A DNA stretch of 64,000 nucleotides from Shimia sp. R10_1 (lineage in GTDB: Bacteria; Pseudomonadota; Alphaproteobacteria; Rhodobacterales; Rhodobacteraceae), in NCBI RefSeq assembly GCF_017744095.1, contig NZ_JAGHQX010000006.1, forward strand, positions 248,001-312,000, given 5' to 3'. Below are positions 1-8,685 of this stretch, piece by piece. Each line of letters opens with the position of its first letter. Position 1 is the stretch's first letter. The position numbers were made by a program, and so were the translations under genes. The notes beneath the pieces were generated by a model. That model saw only the letters and a list, made by a program, of their open reading frames with translations. It made no database searches and was not told where the DNA came from.

Positions 1-152
1 TCTTGGAAACGATCTGGAAACCCGTTTCCATCGCAAACAAGCGTCACGAAACACAACAAGCGTTCATCACGCGACTTCGACACGGCTCCCCCTTGTTCCA
101 AGGTCTTTCCGCCCGTATCTAAGCTGCAAAGAAATCCTCTAGGAGACGACCA
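1..152. other. Intergenic lead-in before ybaB
   Basis: No gene is recognisable here. One + frame stays open from base 3 to a TAA at 119-121, but its 39 codons do not resemble the C-terminus of DnaX, the usual upstream neighbour of ybaB-recR. A ribosome binding site, TAGGAG, lies about 8 bases before the ybaB ATG. Confidence 0.5.
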
Positions 153-497
153 ATGCTCAAAGGTCTAGGCAATCTCGGCGACATGGCCGGCATGATGAAA
201 AAAGCCCAGCAAATGCAAACCAAGATGGCAGATATGCAGGAAGAGCTGCACAACATCATGGTTGTCGGCGAAAGCGGTGCTGGCCTTGTGAAAGCCACAG
301 CCTCTGCCAAAGGTGAGCTGAAAGCGCTCGATATTGATCCCTCCATCTTCAACGGAGATGACAAAGAAGTGGTCGAAGATCTGATCCTTGCAGCTATCAA
401 AGACGCACAGGCCAAAGCCGCTGAACGCGCACAAGACGAGCTGGGCAAAATCACCTCTGAACTCGGCCTGCCCGCCGACATGAAACTGCCTTTCTAA
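153..497 (+). CDS. ybaB: YbaB/EbfC family nucleoid-associated protein
   Basis: This 114-residue protein is a small dimeric DNA-binding protein of the YbaB/EbfC family, thought to help shape the nucleoid. The sequence shows the typical N-terminus rich in Met, Gln and Lys ([18 protein letters not shown], a helix at about 14-31), then the central beta segment with [18 protein letters not shown] and the C-terminal helix with [17 protein letters not shown]. The length is normal for the family. The start is supported by TAGGAG upstream. It stands 76 bases before recR, the classic dnaX-ybaB-recR arrangement; dnaX would lie outside the window. Assignment is by family and context. Confidence 0.93.
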   Translation: MLKGLGNLGDMAGMMKKAQQMQTKMADMQEELHNIMVVGESGAGLVKATASAKGELKALDIDPSIFNGDDKEVVEDLILAAIKDAQAKAAERAQDELGKITSELGLPADMKLPF

Positions 498-573
498 CCG
501 CTCAGAAACCCTTCTGTGCACCGGGCATTTTCTTGCTATAAAAGGCAAAATCGCCGCTAGAAAAGGCCCGGAC

Positions 574-1164
574 ATGAGCAGTCCCGAAATTGATACGCTG
601 ATCGAAATGATGGCCAAGCTGCCCGGGCTTGGCCCCCGTTCCGCCCGGCGCGCAGTCCTGCATCTGATCCGCAAACGCACCCTGCAGCTCACGCCGCTGG
701 CCGACGCCATGCAAGCCGTCGCTGTGAGCGCTCGCGAGTGTCTCAACTGCGGCAATGTCGGCACCACTGATATCTGTGAAATCTGCACGTCTGAAAAACG
801 CGCCACGGGTGTGCTCTGTGTTGTGGAAGACGTGTCCGATCTTTGGGCCATGGAGCGCACAAACGTCTTTGACGGGCGCTATCACGTGCTTGGTGGCACG
901 CTCTCAGCACTCGAAGGGGTTGGACCAGAAGACCTGTCCATCCCGCGCTTGATGGATCGTGTAATCAGCGAGGGCATCACCGAAGTGATTCTGGCACTCA
1001 ACGCCACTGTGGATGGTCAAACCACTGCACACTACATCGCCGACCAATTGGAAGAGCAGGTCACGCTCACCTCACTGGCGCAAGGCGTCCCCGTGGGCGG
1101 TGAACTCGACTACCTCGACGAGGGCACCATCAGCGCAGCTCTGAACGCACGCAAACCACTTTAA
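574..1164 (+). CDS. recR: Recombination protein RecR
   Basis: RecR works with RecO and RecF to load RecA at gapped DNA. The 196 residues carry the full family layout: a helix-hairpin-helix around residues 14-26 ([12 protein letters not shown]), a four-cysteine zinc site C56-x2-C59 and C68-x2-C71, and a Toprim domain from about residue 80 ([12 protein letters not shown], then [19 protein letters not shown]). The C-terminal part carries the Walker-like segment [14 protein letters not shown]. It follows ybaB on the same strand and is probably co-transcribed with it. Length and all key residues are normal. Confidence 0.96.
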   Translation: MSSPEIDTLIEMMAKLPGLGPRSARRAVLHLIRKRTLQLTPLADAMQAVAVSARECLNCGNVGTTDICEICTSEKRATGVLCVVEDVSDLWAMERTNVFDGRYHVLGGTLSALEGVGPEDLSIPRLMDRVISEGITEVILALNATVDGQTTAHYIADQLEEQVTLTSLAQGVPVGGELDYLDEGTISAALNARKPL

Positions 1165-1201
1165 GATCGTGTTCAGGCGCAGCCCTACAACGCCGAGAAA
1201 C

Positions 1202-1234
1202 AAAAAGGCCGCGCAAAAAATTGCACGGCCCTTT
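1202..1234. terminator. Bidirectional terminator between recR and trcR
   Basis: The arms GGCCG-c-GCAA and TTGC-a-CGGCC form a hairpin flanked by A-rich sequence on the left and CTTT on the right. It lies between two converging genes, so it can serve both strands. Confidence 0.65.
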
Positions 1235-1254
1235 CTATCTGTGTCTTGCCAGAC

Positions 1255-2007
1255 TTATCGTGGCTGTTCTTCGTCGTCGCCACCTGGCAGATTGAAGAAG
1301 CTATCCGCATCTGCGAAATCATCATCGCTGCGGGTATCTGTGTCGTCCTCGTCATCCGCCAGCGAGAAGGTCTCCAGACCCTCAATCGCAGATGGGATCT
1401 TCGGCTCCGCTTCCATCTCGAGCGACTGCTCCGTGGACACCAGCTTGCGACGCTCATCATCAGACATGATGCCACCTTCCGCCGCTTTCTTCGCCGCCGC
1501 TTTGTTCACGGCAGTGTCGAGCTCGGACTGCTTACAAAGGCCAAGCGCCACAGGGTCAATCGGCTGAATGTTGGCGATGTTCCAGTGGGTCCGCTCGCGG
1601 ATCGCCTGAATGGTTGGCTTGGTTGTGCCAACGAGCTTGCCGATCTGACCGTCGGAAAGCTCCGGGTGGAACTTCACCAGCCACAGGATGGAGGCCGGGC
1701 GGTCCTGACGCTTGGACAACGGCGTGTAGCGTGGCCCACGGCGTTTCTCTTCGCCAGAAGCCGCTGCGTTGAATTTCAGCTTCAGCTTATGCAGCGGGTT
1801 GTTTTCCGCAGCATTGATCTCTTCCTGAACCAGCTGGTTGTTGGCAACCGGGTCAAACCCTTTCACGCCTGCCGCAACATCGCCATCCGCGATGCCCTGA
1901 ATTTCCAACTCATGCATGCCCACAAAATCAGCAATCTGTTTGAAGCTGATCGTGGTGTTATCCACCAGCCAAACGGCGGTGGCCTTTGGGTGCAGCAGCT
2001 TGGCCAT
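1255..2007 (-). CDS. trcR: DUF1013 family cell-cycle transcriptional regulator TrcR
   Basis: This 250-residue protein matches the alphaproteobacterial DUF1013 family, now usually named cell-cycle transcriptional regulator TrcR. The N-terminal half is the conserved part: MAKLLHPKATAVWLVDNT, then ISFKQIADFVGMHELEIQGIAD, which reads as a helix-turn-helix, and a second HTH-like block near residues 105-135 (LSDGQIGKLVGTTKPTIQAIR). The C-terminus is acidic and low in complexity (DEDDTDTRSDDDFADAD). It is a single gene, converging with recR. The family is almost confined to Alphaproteobacteria, which helps place the organism. The function is taken from the family, not from this sequence. Confidence 0.88.
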   Translation of the reverse strand: MAKLLHPKATAVWLVDNTTISFKQIADFVGMHELEIQGIADGDVAAGVKGFDPVANNQLVQEEINAAENNPLHKLKLKFNAAASGEEKRRGPRYTPLSKRQDRPASILWLVKFHPELSDGQIGKLVGTTKPTIQAIRERTHWNIANIQPIDPVALGLCKQSELDTAVNKAAAKKAAEGGIMSDDERRKLVSTEQSLEMEAEPKIPSAIEGLETFSLADDEDDTDTRSDDDFADADSFFNLPGGDDEEQPR

Positions 2008-2159
2008 GTCTTAACTCCTTACGCTCTCTGACCCCAACCTGGATACATTTCACCTGACGCCTGACTTTTGTCAGACGGCACCGATGGTCTGGTGCGGGTT
2101 TCCGTTGTCGGGGAACTTACGCCCGATATAGTGCGGTTGTGGAAAAAAGGAAAGAGTGA

Positions 2160-2798
2160 ATGCGTGCATTGCTTGCAGCGGCCTGTCTGGCCCTAACCGC
2201 TTTGCCCCTCTGGGCCGAAGGCGAAAAAGCCGGAGAGTTCGACTACTACGTGCTGGCCCTCAGCTGGTCCCCAAATTGGTGCGCCATGGAAGGGGACGCC
2301 AAAGGCAGCCCGCAATGTGACACATCAGAAGATCACGGCTGGATCATGCACGGCCTCTGGCCACAGTTCCATCGCGGCTGGCCCTCCTACTGCAGCTCAG
2401 CAGAGCGCAACCCGCCACGCCATCTCACCAATGCCATGGCCGACATCATGGGCACCTCAGGTCTCGCATGGTATCAATGGAAGAAACACGGCACATGCTC
2501 TGGCCTAACTGGCGAAGACTACTACACCACCGCACGGCAGGCCTATGACAGCATCACCCGGCCACAGGTCTTTCGCAAAATCGAAGAAACCGTCACCCTG
2601 CCCGCCGCCGTGGTCGAAGCGGCATTCCTGAAGGCAAACCCCAAATTAGAGGCGGATATGGTGACCATCACCTGCCGCGGCGAATTCATTCAGGAAGCCC
2701 GAATCTGCCTCAGCAAAGCGCTCGAACCCGTGCCTTGTGGGCGTGATGTGATCAAAGACTGTACGCAAACCAGCGCTCGTTTTGATCCCATCCGCTAA
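2160..2798 (+). CDS. Secreted ribonuclease T2 family protein
   Basis: This is an endoribonuclease of the T2 fold, likely periplasmic: residues 1-19 form a signal peptide ending LWA. Both catalytic boxes are visible: CAS1, WIMHGLWPQF with His64, and CAS2, WKKHGTCSG with His110. Cysteines C41, C53, C78 and C113 fit the disulfides of the family. The residue four before His110 is Gln106, where most T2 enzymes carry a catalytic Glu (EW-x-KHGTC). This might lower activity or be a lineage variant. The length of 212 is typical for bacterial members. It stands alone, starts 152 bases from the divergent trcR, and ends 2 bases before the next gene on the other strand. Confidence 0.9.
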   Translation: MRALLAAACLALTALPLWAEGEKAGEFDYYVLALSWSPNWCAMEGDAKGSPQCDTSEDHGWIMHGLWPQFHRGWPSYCSSAERNPPRHLTNAMADIMGTSGLAWYQWKKHGTCSGLTGEDYYTTARQAYDSITRPQVFRKIEETVTLPAAVVEAAFLKANPKLEADMVTITCRGEFIQEARICLSKALEPVPCGRDVIKDCTQTSARFDPIR

Positions 2799-2800
2799 CC

Positions 2801-3184
2801 TTAGCCGATGCGCATGCTGCCTTTGCGGACGTCTGCGCAGGTCTCACGTGCAAATTCCGCACTGCTGACATCAGCCTCAATCGCTTTGACCACACCCGCA
2901 CGGCTGCGCATGTAAAATGGCACACTCCCCAAGGTGTGGCCCGCAGCGTTTGGGAGGCTCATATCCCCACAATAGGCCCTATCCCCATTGCTCAGCGCAT
3001 AAACCGCAAAGCGTGGAAATCGTACGGCGCCGGGTGCGGCGGTCTGTTCCGCCAATTGGTTCTTCGCCCAAAACACCTCATCAGGTGCCGCGGTTGTCGG
3101 GCTTGTGGCAACCCGTGTGGTGTCTGAGCAGCCTATGATGACCAAACAAATGGCGGCTGCGAAAGGGAAGCGTACTGTAATCAT
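2801..3184 (-). CDS. Hypothetical lipoprotein
   Basis: I do not recognise this 127-residue protein. The chosen ATG gives a standard lipoprotein signal: MITVRFPF, a hydrophobic stretch, then the lipobox VIIGC with the lipidated Cys near residue 19. An ATG 66 bases further upstream would add a cysteine-rich stretch that looks non-coding. The mature part has three further cysteines (YCGDM, ETCAD) and no clear domain. The segment YALSNGDRAYCGDM resembles short secreted lipoproteins common in Rhodobacterales. It is read leftward from just before the atp operon terminator and converges with the RNase T2 gene. Confidence 0.65.
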   Translation of the reverse strand: MITVRFPFAAAICLVIIGCSDTTRVATSPTTAAPDEVFWAKNQLAEQTAAPGAVRFPRFAVYALSNGDRAYCGDMSLPNAAGHTLGSVPFYMRSRAGVVKAIEADVSSAEFARETCADVRKGSMRIG

Positions 3185-3258
3185 GCGGGATCCGATGCAA
3201 AAGAAACCAGTGTTCCTGCAGCTTCCATCACAGCATTGCGGCGTAAGCATGGCACAAC

Positions 3259-3290
3259 GAAAAAACCCGGCCGCAAGGGCCGGGTTTTCT
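3259..3290 (-). terminator. Terminator of the ATP synthase operon
   Basis: The arms AAAACCCGGCC (3262-3272) and GGCCGGGTTTT (3278-3288) form a perfect 11-bp stem with a 5-base loop. On the - strand the stem runs into a T tract, 20 bases after the atpF stop codon. Confidence 0.9.
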
Positions 3291-3309
3291 AACTCAGTGC
3301 AAACTCTGC

Positions 3310-3873
3310 TTAGTGCAGCTTCGCGTCCACTTCAGCGATGCCTGCATCAATCAGCTTGTTGGCAGACGCAGCTGTCATCTGACCCGCGATCACGTCGCGT
3401 GCAGCGCCCACTGCGACAACCACTGCTTGGTCACGCACTTCTTTCACAGCAGCCGCTTCGGCAGAAGCAATCTGATCTTCCGCTGCCGCCAGACGGCGCG
3501 CAATGGAGTTCTGCAAATCGACTTTCGCCTGATCTGCCGCCGCCTGAGCTTCGGCTTTCGCTTGCTCTACGATACGGGCCGCTTGCTCCTGCACTTCTTT
3601 CTGCTTGCGCTCATAAGACGCCAGAACGATCTGGGCTTCCTCGCGCAGGGCGCGGGCTTCGTCCAGTTCCGATTTGATGTCCTCTGCGCGCTTGTCCAGC
3701 ATGCCGCCCAGCAGGGAAGGCACTTTAAAGTAGAACAGAACCGCGATGAAAAGGATGAAGCCGAGCGTCACGATGAAGTCGGTGTTCTTCAGCGAGAAGA
3801 ACGGGCCGCTTGCTGCGAGCGCAGGTGTTGCGCTCAACGCCATAAGGGCAGCAAATGTGGTCAGTTTCCGCAT
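3310..3873 (-). CDS. atpF: F0F1 ATP synthase subunit b
   Basis: Subunit b is one half of the peripheral stalk that holds F1 still against the rotor. The 187 residues begin with a signal-like hydrophobic segment ending ALAA (residues 1-21), followed by one membrane helix ([18 protein letters not shown], about 32-49). Then comes a long charged coiled coil rich in Ala, Glu, Lys and Gln ([21 protein letters not shown] onward). It is the last gene of atpI-B-E-X-F and starts 4 bases after the b' gene. With b' it forms the heterodimeric stalk known from photosynthetic bacteria and plastids. The F1 genes are not in the window, as expected for this order. Confidence 0.95.
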   Translation of the reverse strand: MRKLTTFAALMALSATPALAASGPFFSLKNTDFIVTLGFILFIAVLFYFKVPSLLGGMLDKRAEDIKSELDEARALREEAQIVLASYERKQKEVQEQAARIVEQAKAEAQAAADQAKVDLQNSIARRLAAAEDQIASAEAAAVKEVRDQAVVVAVGAARDVIAGQMTAASANKLIDAGIAEVDAKLH

Positions 3874-3877
3874 TATC

Positions 3878-4420
3878 TTACCCTTTCATCTGCGCATCAA
3901 CGGCCTTGGCCACTTCCGCGTCATCTGCCGCACCGCCCAGGGCTGTCACCAGCTCAGAGGTGGTCGCGTTGGCAACGTCCTTGATGCTCTCAAGCGCACC
4001 GGCGCGGATCTCGGCAATCGCCTTCTCCGACTCAGCGGCTTTCGCTGCAATCTCTGCGTCCGCCTTTTCGGTGGCCGCGTTCAGGTCAGCCTGGATTTCC
4101 GCTTTCGCCTCGGCAACGATGCGCTGCGCTTCGGCTTTTGCGTCGGCAAGGGCTTTGTTGTAAGCCTCTTCCGCTTCCACGGCCTTCGCCTTCAGCTCTT
4201 CAGCTGCGGCGATGTCATTTGTAATGGTCCCCTGGCGCTCAGCCAGAACCGCAGCAATGCGCGGCAGCGCGATGCGCGACAGGACGAAATAGATCACAAC
4301 AAGTGTGACCAGAAGCCAGAAAATCTGGTTGCCCCAGTTCGAGAAATCGAGCTGCGGCATGCCCGGTGCAGAGGCGGCCTCTGCTGCGTGGCCTGCGGCG
4401 TCAGTCGTTTTGGTCGCCAT
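3878..4420 (-). CDS. atpX: F0F1 ATP synthase subunit b'
   Basis: This is the second, divergent stalk subunit b' (AtpX, also called AtpF'). The 180 residues have an Ala-rich N-terminus ([25 protein letters not shown]), a single membrane span ([22 protein letters not shown], about 31-52) and a long coiled coil. The segment [15 protein letters not shown] is the usual b' signature. It lies between the c subunit gene and atpF, with 86 bases to atpE. The presence of both b and b' is normal in Rhodobacterales. Confidence 0.94.
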   Translation of the reverse strand: MATKTTDAAGHAAEAASAPGMPQLDFSNWGNQIFWLLVTLVVIYFVLSRIALPRIAAVLAERQGTITNDIAAAEELKAKAVEAEEAYNKALADAKAEAQRIVAEAKAEIQADLNAATEKADAEIAAKAAESEKAIAEIRAGALESIKDVANATTSELVTALGGAADDAEVAKAVDAQMKG

Positions 4421-4506
4421 GTCGTCCTCCTGGGAACTTCCGTTGGGTTACGGGCGGGGCGCAAGCAAGTGCGCCCGCACCCGCACGTAAGGATGGTTCC
4501 GTAGGC

Positions 4507-4731
4507 TTAGACGGCGAACATCAGCAGCAGAGCAACCAGGAACGAGAAGATGCCCAGTGCTTCTGCGAATGCGATGCCGATGAAGAGAGTTGCAGTCTGG
4601 GAAGCAGCTGCGGATGGGTTGCGCAGAGCGCCGGCCAGGAAGTTGCCTGCGACGTTACCAACACCGATTGCGGCTGCGCCGGAACCGATTGCTGCGAGAC
4701 CTGCGCCGATGTGTGCGAGTTGACCTTCCAT
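4507..4731 (-). CDS. atpE: F0F1 ATP synthase subunit c
   Basis: Subunit c forms the membrane rotor ring. The 74 residues make two hydrophobic helices joined by the polar loop R37-N38-P39. The ion-binding carboxylate is Glu57 (GIAFAEALG). The first helix has the Gly-rich helix packing pattern ([17 protein letters not shown]). I see no residues that point to sodium specificity, so a proton ring is inferred. A clear AAGGAG lies about 7 bases before the ATG. Gaps of 86 and 89 bases flank it, wider than elsewhere in the operon, as is common for a subunit made in high copy. Confidence 0.96.
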   Translation of the reverse strand: MEGQLAHIGAGLAAIGSGAAAIGVGNVAGNFLAGALRNPSAAASQTATLFIGIAFAEALGIFSFLVALLLMFAV

Positions 4732-4820
4732 GGGGGTATCTCCTTACGATTGGAAGTTTGAATTCAGGGTTGTTTGGTTTGAGCCTGTGTCGGGTGCGCC
4801 GTCAGGGCGCACCGCAATCC

Positions 4821-5579
4821 TTAGTGTGACGGATGCAACGCATCTTTCAGATACACACAGGTCAGAATGGTGAAGACGTAGGCCTGGATGAAGGCCACCA
4901 GGACCTCAAGACCGTACATCGCGGTGATCGCAACCACGGAAACCGGGCTGACAACAGCGATCGCGGCAAAGCCTGCGAACACTTTGATCACGGCGTGGCC
5001 CGCCATCACGTTACCAGCAAGACGAATGCTGTGGCTGACGGGGCGCACGAAATAGGAAATCACTTCGATGATGGCGAGGATCGGGCGCAGCGGCAGTGGC
5101 GCGCTAGAGACCCAGAACAGACCAAGGAAGCCTGCGCCGTTCTTCACAAAGCCCACGACAGTCACAGTGACAAACACCAAGAGCGCCAGAACAACGGTCA
5201 CAGCGAAGTGGGAGGTGGTGGTGAAGGACATAGGGATCAGGCCGAGGAAGTTGGCCATCACGATGAACAGGAACAGCGTCATGATATATGGGAAGAATTT
5301 CACGGCGTCTTTGCCCGCAACATCCTCAACCATCTTGTAGATGAAACCGTAAGCCAGCTCACCGATGGACTGACCACGGCTTGGCACGATCGCACGGCGG
5401 CGTGTGCCAACCACCATCAGAGCCACAACAGCGACAACCGCCAGCGCCATCCAGAGGGTTGCGTTGGTGATGGTGAACAGGCCGATGTGATCGCCACCAA
5501 ACAAAGGTTTGATGATGAACTGGTCCATCGGGTGGAATACCAGACCGCCTTCTTCTGCGCCGTGTGCTTCGCTTGCCAC
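4821..5579 (-). CDS. atpB: F0F1 ATP synthase subunit a
   Basis: Subunit a forms the proton half-channels next to the c ring. The essential arginine is visible in [12 protein letters not shown] at about residue 186, matching Arg210 of E. coli. Five or more membrane segments follow a short N-terminus ([18 protein letters not shown]). I chose a GTG start at 5579 because AGAGGGA lies 6 bases before it. A TTG at 5585, which would overlap the atpI stop, adds two residues but has no room for that ribosome binding site. The length of about 252 is normal. Confidence 0.95.
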   Translation of the reverse strand: MASEAHGAEEGGLVFHPMDQFIIKPLFGGDHIGLFTITNATLWMALAVVAVVALMVVGTRRRAIVPSRGQSIGELAYGFIYKMVEDVAGKDAVKFFPYIMTLFLFIVMANFLGLIPMSFTTTSHFAVTVVLALLVFVTVTVVGFVKNGAGFLGLFWVSSAPLPLRPILAIIEVISYFVRPVSHSIRLAGNVMAGHAVIKVFAGFAAIAVVSPVSVVAITAMYGLEVLVAFIQAYVFTILTCVYLKDALHPSH

Positions 5580-5581
5580 GT

Positions 5582-5938
5582 TCAATCCCTCTCGTCTCTC
5601 TCGGCAGCCTTGGCTGCCTTATCTAGCTTTGCGGCCTCAGCCGCTTGTTTCTCTTCGATCTCTTTGGCGCTGCGCAGCATCACATTGATGCCAGCGGCCA
5701 GACCGAACATTGTAAACAGCACCATGAAGATCGGGAGTGTCCCGAACAGGCTGTCCAGCCCGTATCCGATGCCAAAGCCGATCCCAAGACCGGCCACCAT
5801 TTCAATCACCATGCGCCAGGCCTGATTGGCTGCCGAATAGTGCTCATCAGCGCGGGGTTTCGGGTCCTGGGCCTGTTTGGCCGCTGCGATCCGCTCCTCA
5901 AGACGCTGCATTTGGTCTTTGTGGTCGGTCTCGCGCAC
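5582..5938 (-). CDS. atpI: ATP synthase assembly protein AtpI
   Basis: AtpI is a small membrane protein that helps assemble the c ring, and it is the first gene of the operon. Two membrane segments are visible ([23 protein letters not shown] and [18 protein letters not shown]) after a charged helix [15 protein letters not shown], with an Ala-Lys-Glu-rich tail. The start is uncertain. I use the GTG at 5938, with AGGGG about 10 bases upstream; a TTG at 5944 and a GTG at 6022 are also in frame, the latter adding a stretch that looks non-coding. The end overlaps the alternative start of atpB. Confidence 0.88.
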   Translation of the reverse strand: MRETDHKDQMQRLEERIAAAKQAQDPKPRADEHYSAANQAWRMVIEMVAGLGIGFGIGYGLDSLFGTLPIFMVLFTMFGLAAGINVMLRSAKEIEEKQAAEAAKLDKAAKAAERDERD

Positions 5939-6157
5939 GCGCAATTTACCCCTTGCTAACGATGCGGCATTGCTACGGTGGCGGGGCCTATGAGTCAACA
6001 GAATTGGCGAAGCCTGCGACACTGTCGCAAATTACTGTTTTTAAATGATATTACCAGATGATACGGACAGCGTAGCAGCGAACATACGGTGCATCCCGTA
6101 CGCATTTGAGCCAAATCCCATATTCAACCTTTTGGTTGATTTTGACTTTTGACCCTC

Positions 6158-7045
6158 TCAGCCTTGGGCGCTGCGAAACGGTTCGGTCTCTTTAAGCAAC
6201 CACTGCTGAAAAGCGCGTACCGCCGCGCGCCGCACACCACGGCTGCCATGCACGAGGAAAAACGCGCCGTCGCGCAACCCGCGGTCATGGCATTTCACCA
6301 GCCGGCCTCGCGCCATATCGGCAGACGTCACCTCCTCAGAGCAAAGCAGCACCCCCAGCCCATTGAGCGTCGCCTCATAGGCCATTGTCTTTTGCAGACG
6401 CCAGTCTTTGTCCGGAACACCAACCGGAGCGACACCGACAGCTTCAAACCAAGCCCGCCACAGATCATCTCGCCGATCCCTGAAACGCGTCACCGTCAAC
6501 AAATCCTCGGGCCCTTTAAAGGCACGCGCCACCTCAGGCGTTGCAAATGGATAGACCATGGCGTCCGACAACAGGTCGCAGGGCACGCTCAACGCACCAG
6601 AATGCGCAAATCGCACTGCGAGATCCGCCTCATAGCGCTCCACATCCGCCAAATGGTCAGAAGTCTCCAACCGAAGATCGATTTCAGGATAGGCCGCATA
6701 GAACCGCGCCAGCCGGGGCACAATAAAGCGCTCAGCAAAGAACGCCTCACAATTCACCACCACTTTTCCAACCGGCGCATCCGTCAAATCCTCGGTTGCC
6801 TCGGCGATCAGGTCCAGTGCCAGAACCACCCTCTCCAAATAGCTCTTTCCTTCAGGGGTCAGAGCCACACCACGCGGCAGATCACGAAACAACTTCACGC
6901 CCAACCGCGCCTCGAGCCCGCGCACATGTCGGCTGACTGCGGAATGCGCCACATTCAACTCGCCTGCCGCCTTGCTAAAGCTTTCATGCCGTCCCGCCGC
7001 CTCAAAGGCACGCAGGGCATTTAAAGGAGGTAGGTTTCTCGACAT
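6158..7045 (-). CDS. LysR family transcriptional regulator (GcvA-like)
   Basis: A LysR regulator of about 295 residues. The N-terminal winged HTH is clear (LPPLNALRAFEAAGRHESFSKAAGELNVAHSAVSRHVRGLEARLG), in the form typical of the GcvA/AmpR subgroup. The effector domain follows from about residue 90. I start it at MSRNLPPLNAL, the usual beginning of this subgroup. A start 27 bases upstream would overlap the inverted repeat TGTGCC-N5-GGCACA, which is better read as its operator. The divergent small gene at 7152 is the obvious candidate target. The effector is unknown. Confidence 0.85.
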   Translation of the reverse strand: MSRNLPPLNALRAFEAAGRHESFSKAAGELNVAHSAVSRHVRGLEARLGVKLFRDLPRGVALTPEGKSYLERVVLALDLIAEATEDLTDAPVGKVVVNCEAFFAERFIVPRLARFYAAYPEIDLRLETSDHLADVERYEADLAVRFAHSGALSVPCDLLSDAMVYPFATPEVARAFKGPEDLLTVTRFRDRRDDLWRAWFEAVGVAPVGVPDKDWRLQKTMAYEATLNGLGVLLCSEEVTSADMARGRLVKCHDRGLRDGAFFLVHGSRGVRRAAVRAFQQWLLKETEPFRSAQG

Positions 7046-7055
7046 ACCCACACTT

Positions 7056-7072
7056 GTGCCTTTTCGGCACAT
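7056..7072. promoter_or_regulatory. Candidate LysR operator
   Basis: A perfect inverted repeat, TGTGCC and GGCACA with 5 bases between, lies just before the chosen LysR start, inside the region shared with the divergent small gene. This fits the T-N11-A form of LysR sites. Confidence 0.45.
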
Positions 7073-7151
7073 AATATGTCAAGAAACGCCAATTGTACCG
7101 CGCATACGTCTCTGAAACAGTCACAACATAGCATTTTTCAGGAGCATTCTG

Positions 7152-7382
7152 ATGCCTTACTCAAAAACCGCGCTTCGGCGCGCATGGTTCTCCTTTGCCC
7201 TCGCCTCCCCGAAGACTTTGGCGCGCGCGCTGCGAAAAATAAGGGAGCGCCTGAAATACCTTAACCACCCAAAACCGCCGCTGTCTGACCATCTCGCACG
7301 CGACATTGGCCTCTCCCCGACGGAACGCGAGCTGCTCAAACTGCGCCTGCCGTCGCAGTATACACACCATCCTTATGGCTAA
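7152..7382 (+). CDS. Small protein with a DUF1127-like tail
   Basis: A 76-residue basic protein with AGGAG 8 bases before its ATG. The N-terminal half is rich in Arg, Lys and Ala (KTALRRAWFSFALASPKTLARALRKIRERLKYL). The C-terminal part, SDHLARDIGLSPTERELLKLRLP, resembles the end of DUF1127 proteins, where LxDIGLSR is conserved; DUF1127 proteins are small Arg-rich proteins linked in some species to RNA binding and nutrient responses. The similarity is only partial and the function is unknown. It is divergent from the LysR gene and may be under its control. Confidence 0.55.
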   Translation: MPYSKTALRRAWFSFALASPKTLARALRKIRERLKYLNHPKPPLSDHLARDIGLSPTERELLKLRLPSQYTHHPYG

Positions 7383-7423
7383 GCCTCTTTCCCAAACCGC
7401 GCTGCACCGCTACATACGGCTGT

Positions 7424-7771
7424 ATGACACCCTCACTTGATACGGTTTTCTCCGCGCTCGCCGACCCAACACGGCGCACGATCCTGACCATGCTCTTGGA
7501 AGACGACATGGCAGTGACCGATGTGGCAGAACCATTTGAGATGTCCCTCGCCGCCATTTCCAAACACCTGATGATCCTGACCAAAGCCGGCCTGATCTCA
7601 CAGGAAAAACGCGGCCGGGTGAAATGGTGCAAGCTGGAGCCAGACGCCCTGCGTGGCGCCTCTGTCTGGATGCAGGGGTTCGGTCAGTTCGAACCGATCC
7701 ATCTGGATGCTTTTGAACGCTTCCTTGAGGTCGAACTCACAGATCCCCCAGCCAGTAAAGACGCGCCTTAA
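7424..7771 (+). CDS. ArsR/SmtB family transcriptional regulator
   Basis: A 115-residue winged-helix repressor. The fold is clear from LDTVFSALADPTRRTILTML (helix 1), the recognition helix region MSLAAISKHLMILTKAGLIS, and the wing EKRGRVKWCKLEPDAL. It lacks the CxC metal site of ArsR/SmtB metal sensors, so it belongs to the group that senses something other than metal. Its N-terminus resembles regulators that sit beside SRPBCC genes, but no such gene is adjacent here. It converges with the EamA transporter gene, overlapping its end by 4 bases. Confidence 0.87.
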   Translation: MTPSLDTVFSALADPTRRTILTMLLEDDMAVTDVAEPFEMSLAAISKHLMILTKAGLISQEKRGRVKWCKLEPDALRGASVWMQGFGQFEPIHLDAFERFLEVELTDPPASKDAP

Positions 7772-8685
7772 GTATCGCCTTCCAGCAGCATCAGCAGCGC
7801 AATACAGGTCAAACCGATCCCAACAAACACCAGACCAGTTGGCGCCCCATTGCCCAGCGCAATCTCCCAACAGATCACCCAGCTTGGCACCAGGTAGGTG
7901 TAGGCCATCACCTTAGCACTCGGCAGGTTGAGCGATGCAAACTGCACCAGCACAAAGGTCACCGCACTGGCAAACACGGCCAAATACACGATGGCGGCCC
8001 AAACCACACGGTGCAATGCGAACCAGTCTGTCGCAAGGATGTCACGCGCACCGAACACGGACAGGATCAAAAAACCCGCCACCAACGTGCCAAAAGTGAA
8101 TACAATCGGCGCCTCGCCTCGGTTCAACTTGCGCACCATCGGCGTATAGAGCGCATGCAGCATGCAGCCCCAGAAGTAATAGACTTCCCCCTGCCCGATT
8201 TCAAACCGCCGAAACGCCGCCCAATCAGCTCGAAAGATCACCCAAAGCGCCCCAACTGCGCCAATCGCCAGGGCCAGCAACATCCGTCGCGTTGTGATCT
8301 GGCCCAGCAATCCCCAGCCAAACACCGCTGACATCACTGGGGTCAACGTAAAAACAGCCGCCGTGCTCACCGGATGCGCTGTCTTCAGCCCCTCAAACAT
8401 CAGCACAAAATACCCGGCAAACAGACCGCCAAGGATCAGATAACGCCACGGCGCACGCCAGGCTGTACGCGGCAGCCCCTTGGTGGCGAGTGCAGCCATA
8501 CCTATGACCGCCGCCGCGATCAGAAACCGCACCGCATTCAGTGCGGCCGGCTCCACTGCATTTGCACTCAGCGCCCCCAGCGAAAAAGACCCTGCCACCA
8601 ATGCCGAAAACAACAGCATCGCCAGATGCCCCCGCAGAGGCAGGCCCAACTTGGGTTTGGCGGATAGCTTGACAACATCACTCAT
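7768..8685 (-). CDS. DMT family transporter (EamA)
   Basis: A drug/metabolite transporter of 305 residues with about ten membrane helices in two EamA repeats. The first spans roughly residues 15-140 (VEPAALNAVRFLIAAAVIGM); the second begins near GQGEVYYFWGCMLHALYTPMVRK. The ATG at 8685 overlaps the stop of the upstream LysR gene as ATGA, so the two are translationally coupled. The substrate is unknown; the family exports amino acids, metabolites or toxic compounds. The divergent azoR hints at a stress or detoxification setting, but this is inference. Confidence 0.87.
   Translation of the reverse strand: MSDVVKLSAKPKLGLPLRGHLAMLLFSALVAGSFSLGALSANAVEPAALNAVRFLIAAAVIGMAALATKGLPRTAWRAPWRYLILGGLFAGYFVLMFEGLKTAHPVSTAAVFTLTPVMSAVFGWGLLGQITTRRMLLALAIGAVGALWVIFRADWAAFRRFEIGQGEVYYFWGCMLHALYTPMVRKLNRGEAPIVFTFGTLVAGFLILSVFGARDILATDWFALHRVVWAAIVYLAVFASAVTFVLVQFASLNLPSAKVMAYTYLVPSWVICWEIALGNGAPTGLVFVGIGLTCIALLMLLEGDT

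Noticed and set aside
1..121. Open frame that could have been the end of dnaX
   Set aside because: The 39 residues do not match the acidic C-terminus of DnaX, and the stretch looks like a spacer.
4833..5825. 330-codon open frame on the + strand opposite atpB and atpI
   Set aside because: It is the mirror of two well-conserved genes; its translation is low-complexity, rich in His, Asp and Gln, with no family.
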